Shown piece after piece: positions 22,561 through 32,929 of a DNA stretch of 64,000 nucleotides. The DNA is from Kappaphycus alvarezii (Eukaryota > Rhodophyta > Florideophyceae > Gigartinales > Solieriaceae). A program made the translations under genes and the position numbers. The notes below the pieces were generated by a model that saw only the letters and a program-made list of their open reading frames with translations, had not been told where the DNA came from and did no database searches. The stretch covers positions 253,001 to 317,000 of the forward strand of contig NADL03000590.1 of assembly GCA_002205965.3 (NCBI GenBank), given 5' to 3'. The number at the start of each line of letters is the position of its first letter. Within the stretch, counting starts at the first letter, position 1.

Positions 22561-23340
22561 GAAATTACTGCACATACCTGCAGTAGGCGAGAATAACTGC
22601 ACCATACATTACACTGCATCCATAATTATACGAAAAAAGCGATCGACATGCTTGTAATTATCTGCACTTAATTTTGAACTTTATTTGCTATCCTGAGCTC
22701 AAAATGTCAGCTCTCGATGACGTTTGTGAAAGATTCGCAATGTGTTCTGGCAAAAGTACCGTTCTTTAATCATAACGAACATGCGAAGCAATTCTTTATA
22801 TCTCGGAGTGAGTCATACCCTAAGGGAGCCCCACGAAGAGCACAGAATAGAAGATACTGTACAATTAATTGCTCCTTTTCTGGTATATAAAACAGTTATT
22901 CTGCTCACGAAACGCTTTTCTCCGAGATTGTTTTGCAAAAATTATTCATCCCCCTTATCCATGATAATACTTTACTGCATTAGAATCTGGGGGCCCAATG
23001 CAAGAAACGACTATGTTGATAGCTAAGTACTAACCGTGTGTTCCACATCGGCCACATTTATCCAAGCTCTGCGTCATTTCTCCAACTACACTCCTGCTGG
23101 CAGACGATTTGCACGCTATCACTCTAATGAAAAGCTTCATTCTAGCTTTTGTAGTCTTCTTCATGCCGTATCATAATGATAAAGGCGCATTTCACGGCAT
23201 TTCAGTCTGACTGGATGTAAGACTCATGTCTTTGCTTTATCTGTATTCTGCATCCTCATGGATCAAGGCATCGTTCACTGAGTCCGTTCATATTTTGTTT
23301 TTGTACCCGCGGATCGAAGGGTACCCAACTGGTTTATTGC
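22561..23340. other. Intergenic stretch, nothing recognised
   Basis: AT-rich with only short frames. The 94-codon plus-strand frame at 22742-23026 has no family motif. Confidence 0.35.
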
Positions 23341-23578
23341 TATGAAATTACAGGGGCGACGTGGTATAGGAGAGCCAGAGGGCTTGCTTGAGCAGTTCGT
23401 GTTTGACGGTGGAAAGGTTTGGGTGTTTCACCCTTGGAAGATACATCCGATCTGTTTGACGGTTGCACACTGCTTTGTCCTCAAATTTTCCTGCTGTCCA
23501 GAATTGAACCAGCCTGAAGGGGTAAATAGTGTCAAAGAGATATCGCTAGGAGTCCCCGCTGACGTACTCGACGCGTAA
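23341..23578 (+). repeat. Third copy of the GKV-x-x-F-x-x-WK low-copy repeat
   Basis: An open plus-strand frame of 78 codons contains GKVWVFHPWKIHPIC (23410-23455), matching the minus-strand copies near 9450 and 9860. The similarity is higher in translation than in flanking bases. Identity is unknown. Confidence 0.4.
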
Positions 23579-23899
23579 TTGACTCCCCACTGACTGAATT
23601 CGCGATCTGTAGCTTCGAAAACCGCCCTACCACCGAGCATAGAAATAGGGAAGCAGGTAGGGGTTCCGCTAGCCCGTTCTGCGTGTCGAAAATCCCGGAA
23701 TACCACCAAAGATGGAGAACTATCTCCAATTCGAGAGTACTACGCTTTCGAAAACCGTCATCTTGCTGCCCTGGCTACCCAACCTGCAAAGATCAGACAA
23801 GTCAAAAGCAGAAATACTACTATATTTTTGTAAAAGCTCGCCTTTCCGCTACCAACGCCCTGCAGCTTCAAGATAAGCAATGAGTAAGGCATATTTATT

Positions 23900-24355
23900 T
23901 TATAGTTACTATCGAAAGAACTGGGGGAAATGGACTGGCGGCACTCTACAGGGCCTCGACCGCACGAGACCGGATATTCGGGCGCTAAGAAGCCGTGGAG
24001 GGACTGAATTCTTTGGCAATACGTTTTACAACCCTCTCGCGCCATCAAAAAGGAGAATAAACAAGTTCATCCCGCTGACTTCCCTTAACGCAGCCCGATC
24101 GGCGAAGAACAGAAAGTATCAATCGTTCAATGCTACTTCCTCTCGAGGCAGACTCGTCTCCGTACCCATATCCACTCTCGGCGGTTGGCATCCAGACGCT
24201 TGAGCCGTCATAACCGAAGTGGCAGGAAGCGTCGCAGTCATGGCCGTGGAATCATACGGGAAGGTTCGCAAGATATTCATGCAAAGGCACGATGCTGCCG
24301 CTGCCACGTTCAACGCGGCCTGCCTGCTGGCTGGCCTCTCGTCAGCCTTCTAACG
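23900..24355 (+). mobile_element. C-terminal part of a reverse-transcriptase element
   Basis: The plus strand reads RTRPDIRALRSRGGTEFFG near 23960-24015, NPLAPSKRR, SAKNRKYQSF, then VPISTLGGWHPDA (about 24158-24202). After a TGA at 24203 the same frame continues with AVITEVAGSV, KVRKIFMQRHDAA and NAACLLAGLSSAF, closing with TAA at 24351. This is the tail I associate with reverse-transcriptase proteins of red algae and oomycetes: a presumed PD-(D/E)xK-like region starting RPDI, followed by STLGGWHPDA and QRHxA...NAxCLL. The same module recurs at 43443-43758 (plus) and 47900-48110 (minus). No reverse transcriptase remains here, so it is a 5'-truncated or eroded copy. Confidence 0.6.
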
Positions 24356-24396
24356 ACTTCGAACCGTATTAAGTGAAGAAGAGATCATTTGCAACC

Positions 24397-24822
24397 ATGA
24401 AGTGTCCATGCGGGAAGGTTTGTAAAGAGATGGTGAATATTGGAAAACATAGGAAGTATGGTAACGGAAAAGCTGTTTGTCCTCATTGCAATGCAGTTGG
24501 TACGGACCGGTGCGATTTCGAGTCGAGGTCGGTGTTTGAGCGTCATTGAGCACATGCAAAGTGTCGAAAAGCTCGCGGCTTTACTTGACTAATGTCGCCG
24601 AAGGATATTCTTGGAATGCGGTTATTTTATTGGATCAACAATCTGGCGCGGAAACAAGCCGCCACTTGCGTGGAGACGAACGAGAAAATATATTATTACT
24701 TTTGCTATTTGTGCCGTAAGGAATGTGTTTATAAGGATCGTTACATTCACAGTGTAAAATGTATGACGAAACATGGATTGTACTTGCATCCCAATGGAGA
24801 GGAACAGTACCGCGAGCCATGA
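24397..24822 (+). pseudogene. Cys/His-rich zinc-binding-like reading frame with two internal TGA codons
   Basis: Not recognised. From ATG 24397 one frame runs to TGA 24820-24822 with in-frame TGA at 24547-24549 and 24586-24588. The first part has CPCGKVCKEM, a GKHRKYG stretch, then CPHCNAVGTDRC and a final FERH; AHAKC follows the first stop. The second part has CYLCRKECVYKD, HSVKCMTKHGLYLH. Paired Cys with His at regular spacing suggests two or three small zinc fingers. Both internal stops would be Arg (CGA) before a single C-to-T change, so decay is more likely than recoding. It directly follows the reverse-transcriptase fragment and may belong to the same or a neighbouring element. Confidence 0.4.
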
Positions 24823-25200
24823 TATTGTACCATAAATGCTTTCTGCATTCATAATGAAATTATATTAGGAGTATTCATACTAGACATTGGGAACTTTTTC
24901 CCAACTTTCTCGACTGGGGATTGGTCAATTCGCGGTTTCAGCGGGGTTATGTTGAGAATACTTTCCCAGGTCCGTAACCTTTACATGTTTCTGTAAGCCT
25001 TCATTAAGCTGCCCGATACATCGTCCAAAATCACGGCGCATTGTTCCGTAGCGATCTCGCGACACGGAGCGTTATATTCGGATTCAGGCGCTCAGGGCCT
25101 CCCTGGTGGCCATGAAGAGGGCGTGCTTGCTAAGGGAACGGATATGGAATTCAGAAATATCATGCCATCGAATCACGGATTCTTATACATGCTTGCGTAC
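24823..25200. other. Intergenic stretch, nothing recognised
   Basis: There are no long frames. This stretch ends at the subterminal repeats of the large element that follows. Confidence 0.35.
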
Positions 25201-25262
25201 AATATCAAGATGTATAAACATACATCATGTATAAAAATACATCATCAAGATTATTGATATAA
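25201..25262. repeat. Left subterminal palindromic repeats of the large element
   Basis: Two partly overlapping units here, gatgtataaacatacatc and atgtataaaaatacatc, are each near-palindromic. They match in inverse the units at 31743-31925, for example gatgtatatttttacatcg. Subterminal repeats like these commonly bind transposase; that function is inferred. Confidence 0.5.
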
Positions 25263-26132
25263 TATGGGCAAGTTCAGGAGACCAGCCGCTACGCTTTACC
25301 AATATGAGGAGAATATTGAGTGCCTCCCCCCTCAACCAGTTCCCGTAACATTTTCTCTAGGTTCTGTACCTGACTTCAGAGAGCAGTGAGTTCACCACTC
25401 TGTTTCATTCTTTCTTCCCAGTCCGTTTAGCATATTTCGGCTGCAATGCTCCAACATCATCATCATCGATCATAACAACTTCTGCTGAACGCTTTAGACT
25501 TTTGCTTCGTGCGGCAAGTCAGTCCGTTTTGGAAAAAAATATGAGATCCGTCTTCTACTGTCGTTCCACTCAGATTGCGTAGATCCCAGAATCCATCTTC
25601 CTTAGGGACTCGATCACATCGAGCAACTGTATACCCCATCCACTGCTACAAGCAAACTCTGGTAGTGATTTTATCTGCGGATGAAAGCTTTCACAAGGAT
25701 TTGTGTCAAAAAAGCAGCGGAATGCAATTCGGCTTGTTCAATGTTCGTGGAATACCTTAGAAAACAGAGCATGAACGAGTATCGGTTCCTCAAACGCCAA
25801 TCCGCAAAAGAAGCCCATTTCCTCCCAAACTATTTCATTGCGTTCAGAGATCCCGTACATGCAGCCTTCGTATTTTTGTCCCTTGAACCAATGGGCCAGA
25901 GATAAATTTGACGAGAAGCAGTATCCCTACCAGCTTTCTCCAATACGATACGCTTAGCATTGAAGTCACATCCCACCGCAGTACATGCAACGTAATCCCC
26001 TGGTGTGCAAGTTCCGTAATGTTAGCTGAGACTCTTGCCGAGTGCAGCACAGAAGGTCGTTTCAAAATCCATTGCCATTGTCAGAAGAGAGCCGCTTCTG
26101 GCTTTCAGGGGATATTTTAAACCTCTTTTACC

Positions 26133-27470
26133 TCACTTTTGTACAAAATTGTCGAAGAGGAGCTTTTTTGAGGCCATTATTTTGGATGTTGTAATCTGAC
26201 GCATCACAATATAACACTTTCCAGCTACATAATCTTTCGGGACAATAGAAGATTTTTCAAAGGAGAGTTTCTCTTCGTGCTGGCTTAAAATTCCAAAAGT
26301 TCCATCGCATCCGAAACGAGGACTTCGAACACTGGCGTCGGGTGCCTGCGAGAAACCCACGATTACCGACACACACACTTCAATCCTACCAATCGCTGTC
26401 AAATCTACGTCAAGATTGTCGATGATAGAATAAATAAATCCACATGATATGTTTTTTCTATCACTAACTGAACCAGACGTCCCCAAATTTCCTTCCTTCT
26501 GTCCGCTGACTATTGCAACCAGAGCCTGTAGAGATCTTCCTGAAGGGTACTTCTCTGACTTGAGCCTTGAAATAACATATCTTACTGATTTCCACGGAGT
26601 TCTTACACAAAAATATTCTTGATTTCTTAAAGATAATTGCGCTGCTGTTATTCTGTTGTCAGAATTGAACGCATCCTGGGCAAATCGATGGACAGCAGAT
26701 GGGACTGGTTTAATACAAGGCCACCAATGCTTGTGTTCTCCATTCTCCACAACAAAGATCCATTTCAGATGCTTGGCCTCACTGGTAATCTTCATGAAAA
26801 AATTATGTATTACGTTGAAATCCATGGAGCGAACAAGAGGAGCATATTGTACATGTCTAGGGGATGGGATTTACTTTCCCTGGTACGAGGAGCTCAGAGA
26901 GGCACATGGAATACCTTAGACATCTTCTTCAGGAAAAACCCCTTGCTTAGCTTCGAACAACAATCTTTACATTATTGCAGGCCTCTTTCCTTGAAGTCGA
27001 GAAGGAATTTTTAATAAATTGCATCCCCTTAAATTTCCATTGTACGACGGAAATCCAACGAAGTCTGGTAATATTTTCACAACAGTTCCATGTTTTGATC
27101 CAGTACCAAAGCGTTTCCCTTACCGAAAAAAACAATTCGGACATCTTCTCTTTCCATAAATTTCGAAATGGAGTACTTCCTGTTGCTCAAATTCCAATCT
27201 CGAAGTGAAATGCTTGTAACATAACGGAAATAAATTCTGGGAAAAATAGAAAACTTGCTTTGCCAGATTTTCATCTGCATTCGATACTATGGGTACAAAG
27301 TCTACAACTTCTTCTTCTCGAGCATACCAAGGACCCGAATGGAATCGACTGTTGCAAGCCATACTTGTCTCACATGCTTCAATCCCTGAGCATGACATGG
27401 TTCTTCTATAAACACTGTGCCAAGCGTTGAGAACAAATACTCTTGAATGCCTAGTAGCTTTGGTTCTCAA
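26133..27470 (-). pseudogene. Distal coding part of the large element, unassigned (possible transposase)
   Basis: A 230-codon open segment (26825-26133) reads WIFVVENGEHKHWWPCIKPV, then AFNSDNRITAAQLSLRNQEY, VRYVISRLKSEKYPSGRSLQ, and SKKLLFDNFVQK at its end. Upstream fragments at 27470-26947 contain FYFSQNLFPLCYKHFTSRL and FEIYGKRRCPNCFF. Downstream, beyond two stops, the sense appears to continue with ALKSxxG-like and HYGTCTPGDYVACTAVGCDF stretches to about 25730. A Glu-rich, coiled-coil-like stretch near 25405-25330 follows. The KHWWPC...AAQL layout is reminiscent of Mutator-like transposase N-termini, but I cannot place a DDE triad. The assignment as transposase is inference from position in the element. 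Confidence 0.35.
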
Positions 27471-28979
27471 TCAATACGGGCATGACTGAATGAACTCTTC
27501 TTCTGATCAGTTGAACCACTTCACGTTAATGAACGTTGCATATCCGCCAAGTAGCGTAGCGGGATATGATGGGAGAGCAGGGGCGACTTCAGCTTCAATT
27601 GCTTTGACGTTTAGGGAAATAAGAAACTTACCCTCTTCCTTGGGGAATATAGCCTTTGTGCCGTATGCAGAGCGATCGCCATCTTTCCTTCCGTTGCCAA
27701 GAAGAGCAACAATATTAAAATAGATCATGTTTGCACTGCCGGAAGAATATAGTAGTACCCGACTGAAACTTGTTTGAACGGTTCATCACAGATTGGATGC
27801 GATTGCTGGCAAAGAGAGCGTCTACTTGTTGCGATACTCACCTCGACATAATATTTTCCCGCCGTTCTTGTTTTACTGTAGTTTAATCAGCCGTGTAATG
27901 AATCCAATCAATATGCAGTGAATGCATCGTTGTATTTGATATAGATATTTGACGTTTTCATGTGCCGAGTACAAACTTTTTCGTATACATAATCCTCAAT
28001 GGTGATGTATTCCGTTACATATCCATAGTGCCAGATTTCAATGTACGCTATAGTGTACCTAACACTTATGTACCCGAAAGTTCAACATGTCACGGTCGTT
28101 TAGCGAACAAAGTTGACAAACTGTTTCAGAACGTGCCTCCCTTTCATTCAGCCAAGCATGGGAGACATTGGTGGGAAAATCGAGGCGTGCGATCCTCGAA
28201 AATTTAGACGTCTATAAGGTCATTTCGGGTTTAGACAAAACCTATATGTACAGTATACCGTACATATGGAGCATACTTTACGCTTCGGTTCTCAATATCA
28301 CAAATTAGTATTAGCATTACTCTACTGCTTGCTTAGCTTGCCTTTGTCTGCGAACTGGCCTCTCACTGCTTGACTCCAACTCCCTAGACCTTCTTCTTAA
28401 TTGCCTCGCCGAACTACCCTTTTGAGCACCAACTGCGCTACTGTCACCACCCGTTTCAACTGCACTATCCGACCCCCAATACTGCCCTGCTCCCTGTTAC
28501 TCTCCACAGGTAGCGGAGTTTTCCGTAGCTCCAGCATCCTATTCGTATGCCAGGGGGCCAAACAATTCTTCCTCAATCCTGCGTAAAAACGAACGCAAAA
28601 ATAGACATGGCATGGAGTGCAACAGAATGCAGACCTATGACTTCTTAAACCTTACTAGTGCTGTACCTATAATGCACAACAATTCAACTGTGATTGCTCA
28701 GGAAAGTGACCTCGAAAACTTGGTCGCAACTTGGAGCCATCATTGAATAAAGCCAATTGGTTACCTTTCTTTCGCTCCACCAAGTCTTTCAAATTGTGCA
28801 CTTCTTGTGGTTAGGTCATTTCGTCTGCGATTTCTTCCTCTTGCGTTTGGTTATGTAACTGAATTGTAGATGGGTAACTAATCAACTCCCGAGATATATC
28901 AAAAAATCAACAGTTGCCTGTACTTTGCTGAGGTAGTTACGGTGGTTTTAAGGGTTTCCAACTGACTTAAGTTCCCGCA
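27471..28979 (-). other. Interior of the large element, poorly conserved
   Basis: There are only short frames on either strand. A 73-codon minus-strand segment (27728-27507) and a basic minus-strand segment (28590-28400, with LRKNCLAPWHTNRMLELRK) may be parts of the element's protein. A near-palindrome atgtacagtataccgtacat lies at 28246-28265. I assign no function. Confidence 0.3.
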
Positions 28980-29423
28980 GTCTCCAACAGGTCTTGCCGC
29001 TGGAATATACGCCACTCGAAGAAGGCATTAATTGCAATAGTATTCAGCGTTTGGAAGACTATCTTTGCTCCCATTTAAAATGGGAAGTAAGACTACGCAG
29101 GATAGCTCGGTGGTGTGTTGCACCATCGAATCCACCTTTTGTCTTAGAGTTGAAGCTTTGCGCTGCATGTTTGAACAATTTCAATGGTGTAAAAATCCAG
29201 TAGTTTCTACATGCTTGTCAATGATGTACCAGAACTTATTCCTCGTCAACATTAGTTTTCTTGTATCATACGACCCAAAAGCAGGAAATGAAAACTGTTG
29301 CTGATGAATCCAGTTAACCAAGGGTTTAGCGATTCTTACCAGGTTTGATAGGCCAATGTTTATCGACGATTGTGAACACCTCACTAGTACGGTGTAAATT
29401 ATTCTAGTTTCGGCACCGGCAAC

Positions 29424-29841
29424 TTAGAAGCTGTAGTGTGCACGGAACACAAGCATTTGGTGCAGTATCTGACCCATGTGCTCCAAAGGGATATACCTAT
29501 GGAGCGTCGCATCACCCAGCTCGCAGCGCACAAAATCAGTTGTGGACAACTGCACCGCTTCGCCTAATATTGACGCTGCAACCTTAGTTTTGATTTCAAC
29601 AGAAGCAAGCACCACCTTCACACCATTCATATCTATAAAATCCCATGAATTGCCTAATCCAGTCTTCAAATTCTTGAATTTCCACGAAGGCAATTCCATC
29701 AGAAGAGCATGCTAAGTGCCGTTCTCCTCTGACTGCGACCATTCCAACTTCAAATAAGGCTTTAGCAAACGGCATAGATTCGACCGCACGAATCACCGAA
29801 GTGTAATTCACTGTCCCGCACATCATCGCCTCTTTCGACAC
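29424..29841 (-). pseudogene. YqaJ-like PD-(D/E)xK exonuclease domain, frameshifted
   Basis: Two overlapping minus-strand frames make up one domain. The first (29841-29596) has ALFEVGMVAVRGERHLACSS followed by DGIAFVEI. The second (29699-29424) has VKVVLASVEIKTKVA, then PLEHMGQILHQMLVFRAHYS. The SSDG Asp, then after a spacer the E-x-K of VEIKTK, then a Gln-rich helix (GQILHQ), are the catalytic layout of lambda-exonuclease/YqaJ-type nucleases. All three motif positions are present. The break is a frame change between about 29600 and 29700. YqaJ-type nucleases resect DNA ends in phage and viral recombination; a role in processing element ends is inferred only from its presence inside the element. 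Confidence 0.6.
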
Positions 29842-29853
29842 TTTTGAACTATA

Positions 29854-31463
29854 CTAGCTCCTATGCACCAAGTCAAACCATTCATTTCTTGTCTTCTCCA
29901 GATCCCCCTCTACCCGCAGCAATCCGCCAACCTTGCCGCATGAGAGTAGTAATTGACCAGAATTTGTTCCAGTCACTCGAAATTGCCCGAGCACGAACCT
30001 ATCCGCGCATTTCTGACCCAGTGTTAAAATATGGCATGAATCTGCTATTCTTTTTTCGGCCTCGTCCGCGAACAGATTCGTCCTTTGCTCATGGTCAAAA
30101 GTGCCGCTGAAAAAGTTCTTCTTGAGGGATACGTTTTGCCGTGGAACTGCTATCCACGTATTCAACTTAGACTGCAAGGAAGTAGTCACCGTATAAATGA
30201 ACCTTAACACTCTGCAGAACTTGGAAATCCCTCGCTACTGAACTGCAATTGGGGTAAACTTGCTATGCCCTAGCTGTCTCAACATTAAATCGGCAGTCTT
30301 TTTGGAAAAGAATATCTCCGGGACCATTTTCGGATCTTCGTTGATTACAAATTCTTGTCGACGATCAAATTCTGTGGCACTTTCACTCCTCTCATCTATA
30401 TCTTCCTCTCTTACCTGTTTTGGCTCATTAAACACACGCTCTCCAGTAGTTATTGAAACCTCTCTTCGAGCATCAGCAGATGAAGGAACAGCGTTCTGGG
30501 TACCTTGGTTCGTTCCTCCTCCCCCGCTTTCGGTGACGTCATTGATAGCTGAACCCTCCAAATTCCCACAATGAGGATTGAGGAACGACTTGGCAGCAAA
30601 TGGATGACACGCTAAAATGTGGCCAGGCATTACAAACACCGAACCCAACCCGTTTCATGTCAGAATCTCCATAAAAAATTCCTTAAAATACACTCTATCT
30701 GCCGTGACCATAAACCCATTCAGCCACTCTTCTTCACGACCATCAATCAGTCTATTTACGAGCTTTTGAGCTGATTCCGTTTAGGACTCACTTCTTCGAC
30801 GGAATTGCAATGGAAGCACAATTATAAAAAGAAAATCAGCAATAGCATCCGCAAATTGGCTCTCACGATCCGCTTTTCGTGCGTTCAGCATTTTAACCTG
30901 ATTTTTGGAAGCCCTCGTACCGAAAAAACCATCATCCAACTTTACTGTAAGATGGAGTGGAGTAAAAAATAGCTATTGAGTATCAAGAAAGGCCAGCGCT
31001 TCAAACTCGCTCAGAAACTTCGTTCGATCCCATTGAGCATCCCAAGCAAGGTACCCATCCTTTCATCTGCAAGTAGAAGGGTACGCAATAACGTTTGCGG
31101 CGATATATTGAACCTGCTCCAGATAAAGCAGAGAGCCCCCAGCTTGCCTTAAAATTGAGATAGAATTCTCGAAACGTAAGCCCTTATTGTGCGAAAACAA
31201 CAAAACGGAAAAGTAACGGTACATGTCTGATAACAAAACAGCGTCAAAAGAAACGTTATTCAGTCTTTGCACTTATTCAGCCATTCCGCTAGCTGACTTA
31301 GTAGGGGCTTGAGTAAAAGTACCATGAAATCACATCTTGTCGGAGCCAAGTTCTTAACACTGCAATGGACCTTCATTTTCGCGACTGAAAACTCGCAGAG
31401 CATTTGTGCTCGTTGCTGGATGACGCTGCCGCAAACTCCTTTTCCATCATGACACTGTCGCAA
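29854..31463 (-). pseudogene. Conserved N-terminal protein of the large element
   Basis: Broken into at least five segments on the minus strand: 31463-31260, 31272-31063, about 31030-30660, 30648-30235 and 30210-29854. Landmarks are AKMKVHCSVKNLAPTRCDFM, LLSDMYRYFSVLLFSHNKGL, TPLHLTVKLDDGFFGTRASK, LNARKADRESQFADAIADFL, VFVMPGHILACHPFAAKSFL, FVINEDPKMVPEIFFSKK, RVLRFIYTV, LNTWIAVPRQNVS and CADRFVLGQFRVTGTNSG. The order DDGFFGTR, KADxExxxADAxAD, then GHIL-x-CHPF, then WIAVP, then CADxF-x-x-x-x-FxxTGTNxG is one I recall from large protist mobile-element proteins that also carry a YqaJ domain. Individual catalytic residues cannot be assigned with confidence. The DD at DDGFFG and the D of KAD are candidate metal ligands. 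Confidence 0.45.
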
Positions 31464-31489
31464 TCTGTGGCGCTTACTAACTATCCACT

Positions 31490-31730
31490 GCTTGCATCAA
31501 TAGCGCCACGTCCACCACGTCTACCTCGTAGCAGTCCCTGACCTCTTCCTCTCGCTGTAGTCCCACCCGGTCTCTACCTTCTCCCTCTCCCACGTCCTCT
31601 TTGCGAACCAGGACTTGCTCTGTGTATCCCTCCGCCATTGTTAGGACCTTCAATAGTACTTGCGCTCAATCTCTCGATTGTGCGCGCGCTTAGATGAAAC
31701 CCCGCCGCTTGCTGCCCTCTGTGGGGTGCG
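31490..31730 (-). pseudogene. Arg/Gly-rich leader of the large element
   Basis: The minus strand reads SPGSQRGRGRGR, then after a one-base shift TTARGRGQ and GLLRGRRGGRGAIDASSG. RGG-type sequence is typical of nucleic-acid-binding tails. It lies directly upstream of the conserved protein and just inside the right subterminal repeats, so it is probably the N-terminus of the element protein. Confidence 0.45.
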
Positions 31731-31735
31731 GCAAC

Positions 31736-31925
31736 GGTTGTGATGTATATTTATACGTCATGCTATCACGTGATTTATGGTCTCAACGCTATACGTCATG
31801 ATTTCATATGATGCACGGTATATGCTTTGAAGTAATACATTATTTCGGTCTGTGATGTATAGGCCTTGATTATCTGTATGTGATGTATATTTTTACATCG
31901 CGTTGTTATGCGATGTATGCTTCCG
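31736..31925. repeat. Right subterminal palindromic repeats of the large element
   Basis: At least four related words occur: gtgatgtatatttatacgtc (31739-31758), atacgtcatgatttcatatgatg, gtgatgtatagg, and gtgatgtatatttttacatcg (31881-31901). They match in inverse the 25205-25255 cluster. Their density distinguishes them from background. Confidence 0.55.
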
Positions 31926-32022
31926 TCTCTGTATGTTGGCCACACTGCAGTATGTACTCTTCTAATTCCTGTTCTGTAAGCTAAATGAACCCCCACCTAA
32001 ACGTATTAAATACTCCCCTACC

Positions 32023-32194
32023 TAGTGATGGCCAGTACTGGTAGGCAATTTCATGGTAGTGGAAATGTAATGGTAATTTCGGAAATTGCCAGTAACTAAA
32101 ATTGCGGAAATTAAAGTGCCACTGGTAGGGTATTACCAAGGCACTGGTCCACCAGGGCATGACATGGGGCCCTGGTGACAATTTTTCATCACTA
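32023..32194. mobile_element. Candidate hAT-type MITE
   Basis: The 172-bp segment starts tagtgatg (32023-32030) and ends with the exact inverse catcacta (32187-32194). The interior is rich in cactgg and ccagtg words, like the right-hand region at 35430-35600. The short 8-bp terminal inverted repeat resembles hAT ends. The flanking 8 bp do not match, so a target duplication is not supported. It may instead be the left end of the hAT element that follows. Confidence 0.4.
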
Positions 32195-32469
32195 ATGCCC
32201 CTGTGAGTTTATAGCGCCTCTGCTCACATGTCTGGGCCCCTCCAGAAACGTACTTCACGTTAAGGGGTTCTAAACTACTGCACTGTACAGTACACAAAAA
32301 AGCAGTACATTTAAAGATATTTTTTCAAGTCTTACATATTGGCCAGTCAGACACCGTAAAATCAACATTAATTCGATCTACGGTAGTTTTCATATGCTAT
32401 TTTAGGTTCGAAATCACAATGTTTCTCCAATGGCCTGGCCCCTGGAATTTCAATTGCTAATTAACTTTT

Positions 32470-32640
32470 CCGTCGGTAATGCCATTCCCTCAATTACAAC
32501 CTTTCTCATAAGGGATACCATTCCCTCAGGTACTACTATTACATCAGGTACTGACATTCCATCAGGTACTACGAATTCCTCAGGCACTACCATTCCCTGA
32601 GGTAACGCCATTCCCTTTAATACTACCAATTACACAGTAA
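32470..32640. repeat. 18-bp minisatellite, coding-like on the minus strand
   Basis: About nine imperfect units of roughly 18 bp carry the consensus aggtactaccattccctc. On the minus strand the array is open and reads as a six-residue repeat (GMVVPE, GMALPQ, EFVVPD, GMSVPD and similar), bounded by KGMALP and IEGMALP. Most differences between units keep the frame. An adjacent pair of 51-bp units at 32676-32780 is also an exact multiple of three. The whole could be a repeat-rich protein relic or simply tandem duplication. Confidence 0.55.
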
Positions 32641-32675
32641 TTCTGTTTCTGTATCCCGTATCCCTCTAATACATA

Positions 32676-32780
32676 TCTTTTTATCCAAATGAGTGCTATT
32701 ACTAATAGCATTTCAAATGGTAATTCATATCTTTTTATCCATATGAATGCTATTCCTAATAGAATTTCAAATGGTGCTTC
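32676..32780. repeat. Tandem duplication of 51 bp
   Basis: Two adjacent units share tatctttttatcca, atgctatt, ctaatag and atttcaaatgg. On the minus strand they translate to the 17-residue repeat LPFE-I/M-LL...WIKRYE/V. This lies within a 143-codon minus-strand open frame (33011-32580) that overlaps the hAT N-terminus and is otherwise unrecognised. Confidence 0.55.
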
Positions 32781-32929
32781 TGGCAAGCATACTACGCCGA
32801 CAGCTTCTACCCTGCAACTACATACTCTATTCAAGCTAACACGACTGGAAATCGTCATTTCGAGAGTTATAAAAGGAACTAGAACAATCCGATATTTACC
32901 TATATCGAATTGGAATGCTTGAATGGTCC

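Larger units (their letters stand above)
25200..31950 (-). mobile_element. Large decayed element with YqaJ-like nuclease and putative transposase
   Basis: About 6.7 kb is bounded on both sides by clusters of the same palindromic word (TGATGTAT-n-TTTATACATC type; 25205-25255 and 31736-31925). All recognisable coding lies on the minus strand: an Arg/Gly-rich leader (31730-31490), a conserved-looking protein (31463-29854), a YqaJ-like nuclease (29841-29424), a linker (29390-28980), and a distal part (27470-25260). The middle protein has FTPLHLTVKLDDGFFGTR, KADRESQFADAIADFLF and CADRFVLGQFRVTGTNSG. I associate this combination with long single-protein transposable elements seen in oomycetes and algae. 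Frameshifts and stops are spread throughout, so this copy is inactive. No target duplication was found; the ends are inferred from the repeats. Confidence 0.55.

Noticed and set aside
25201-25262. CRISPR-like or telomere-like array
   Set aside because: The units are short, palindromic and few, with no regular spacers. They match the other end of the same element in inverse orientation.
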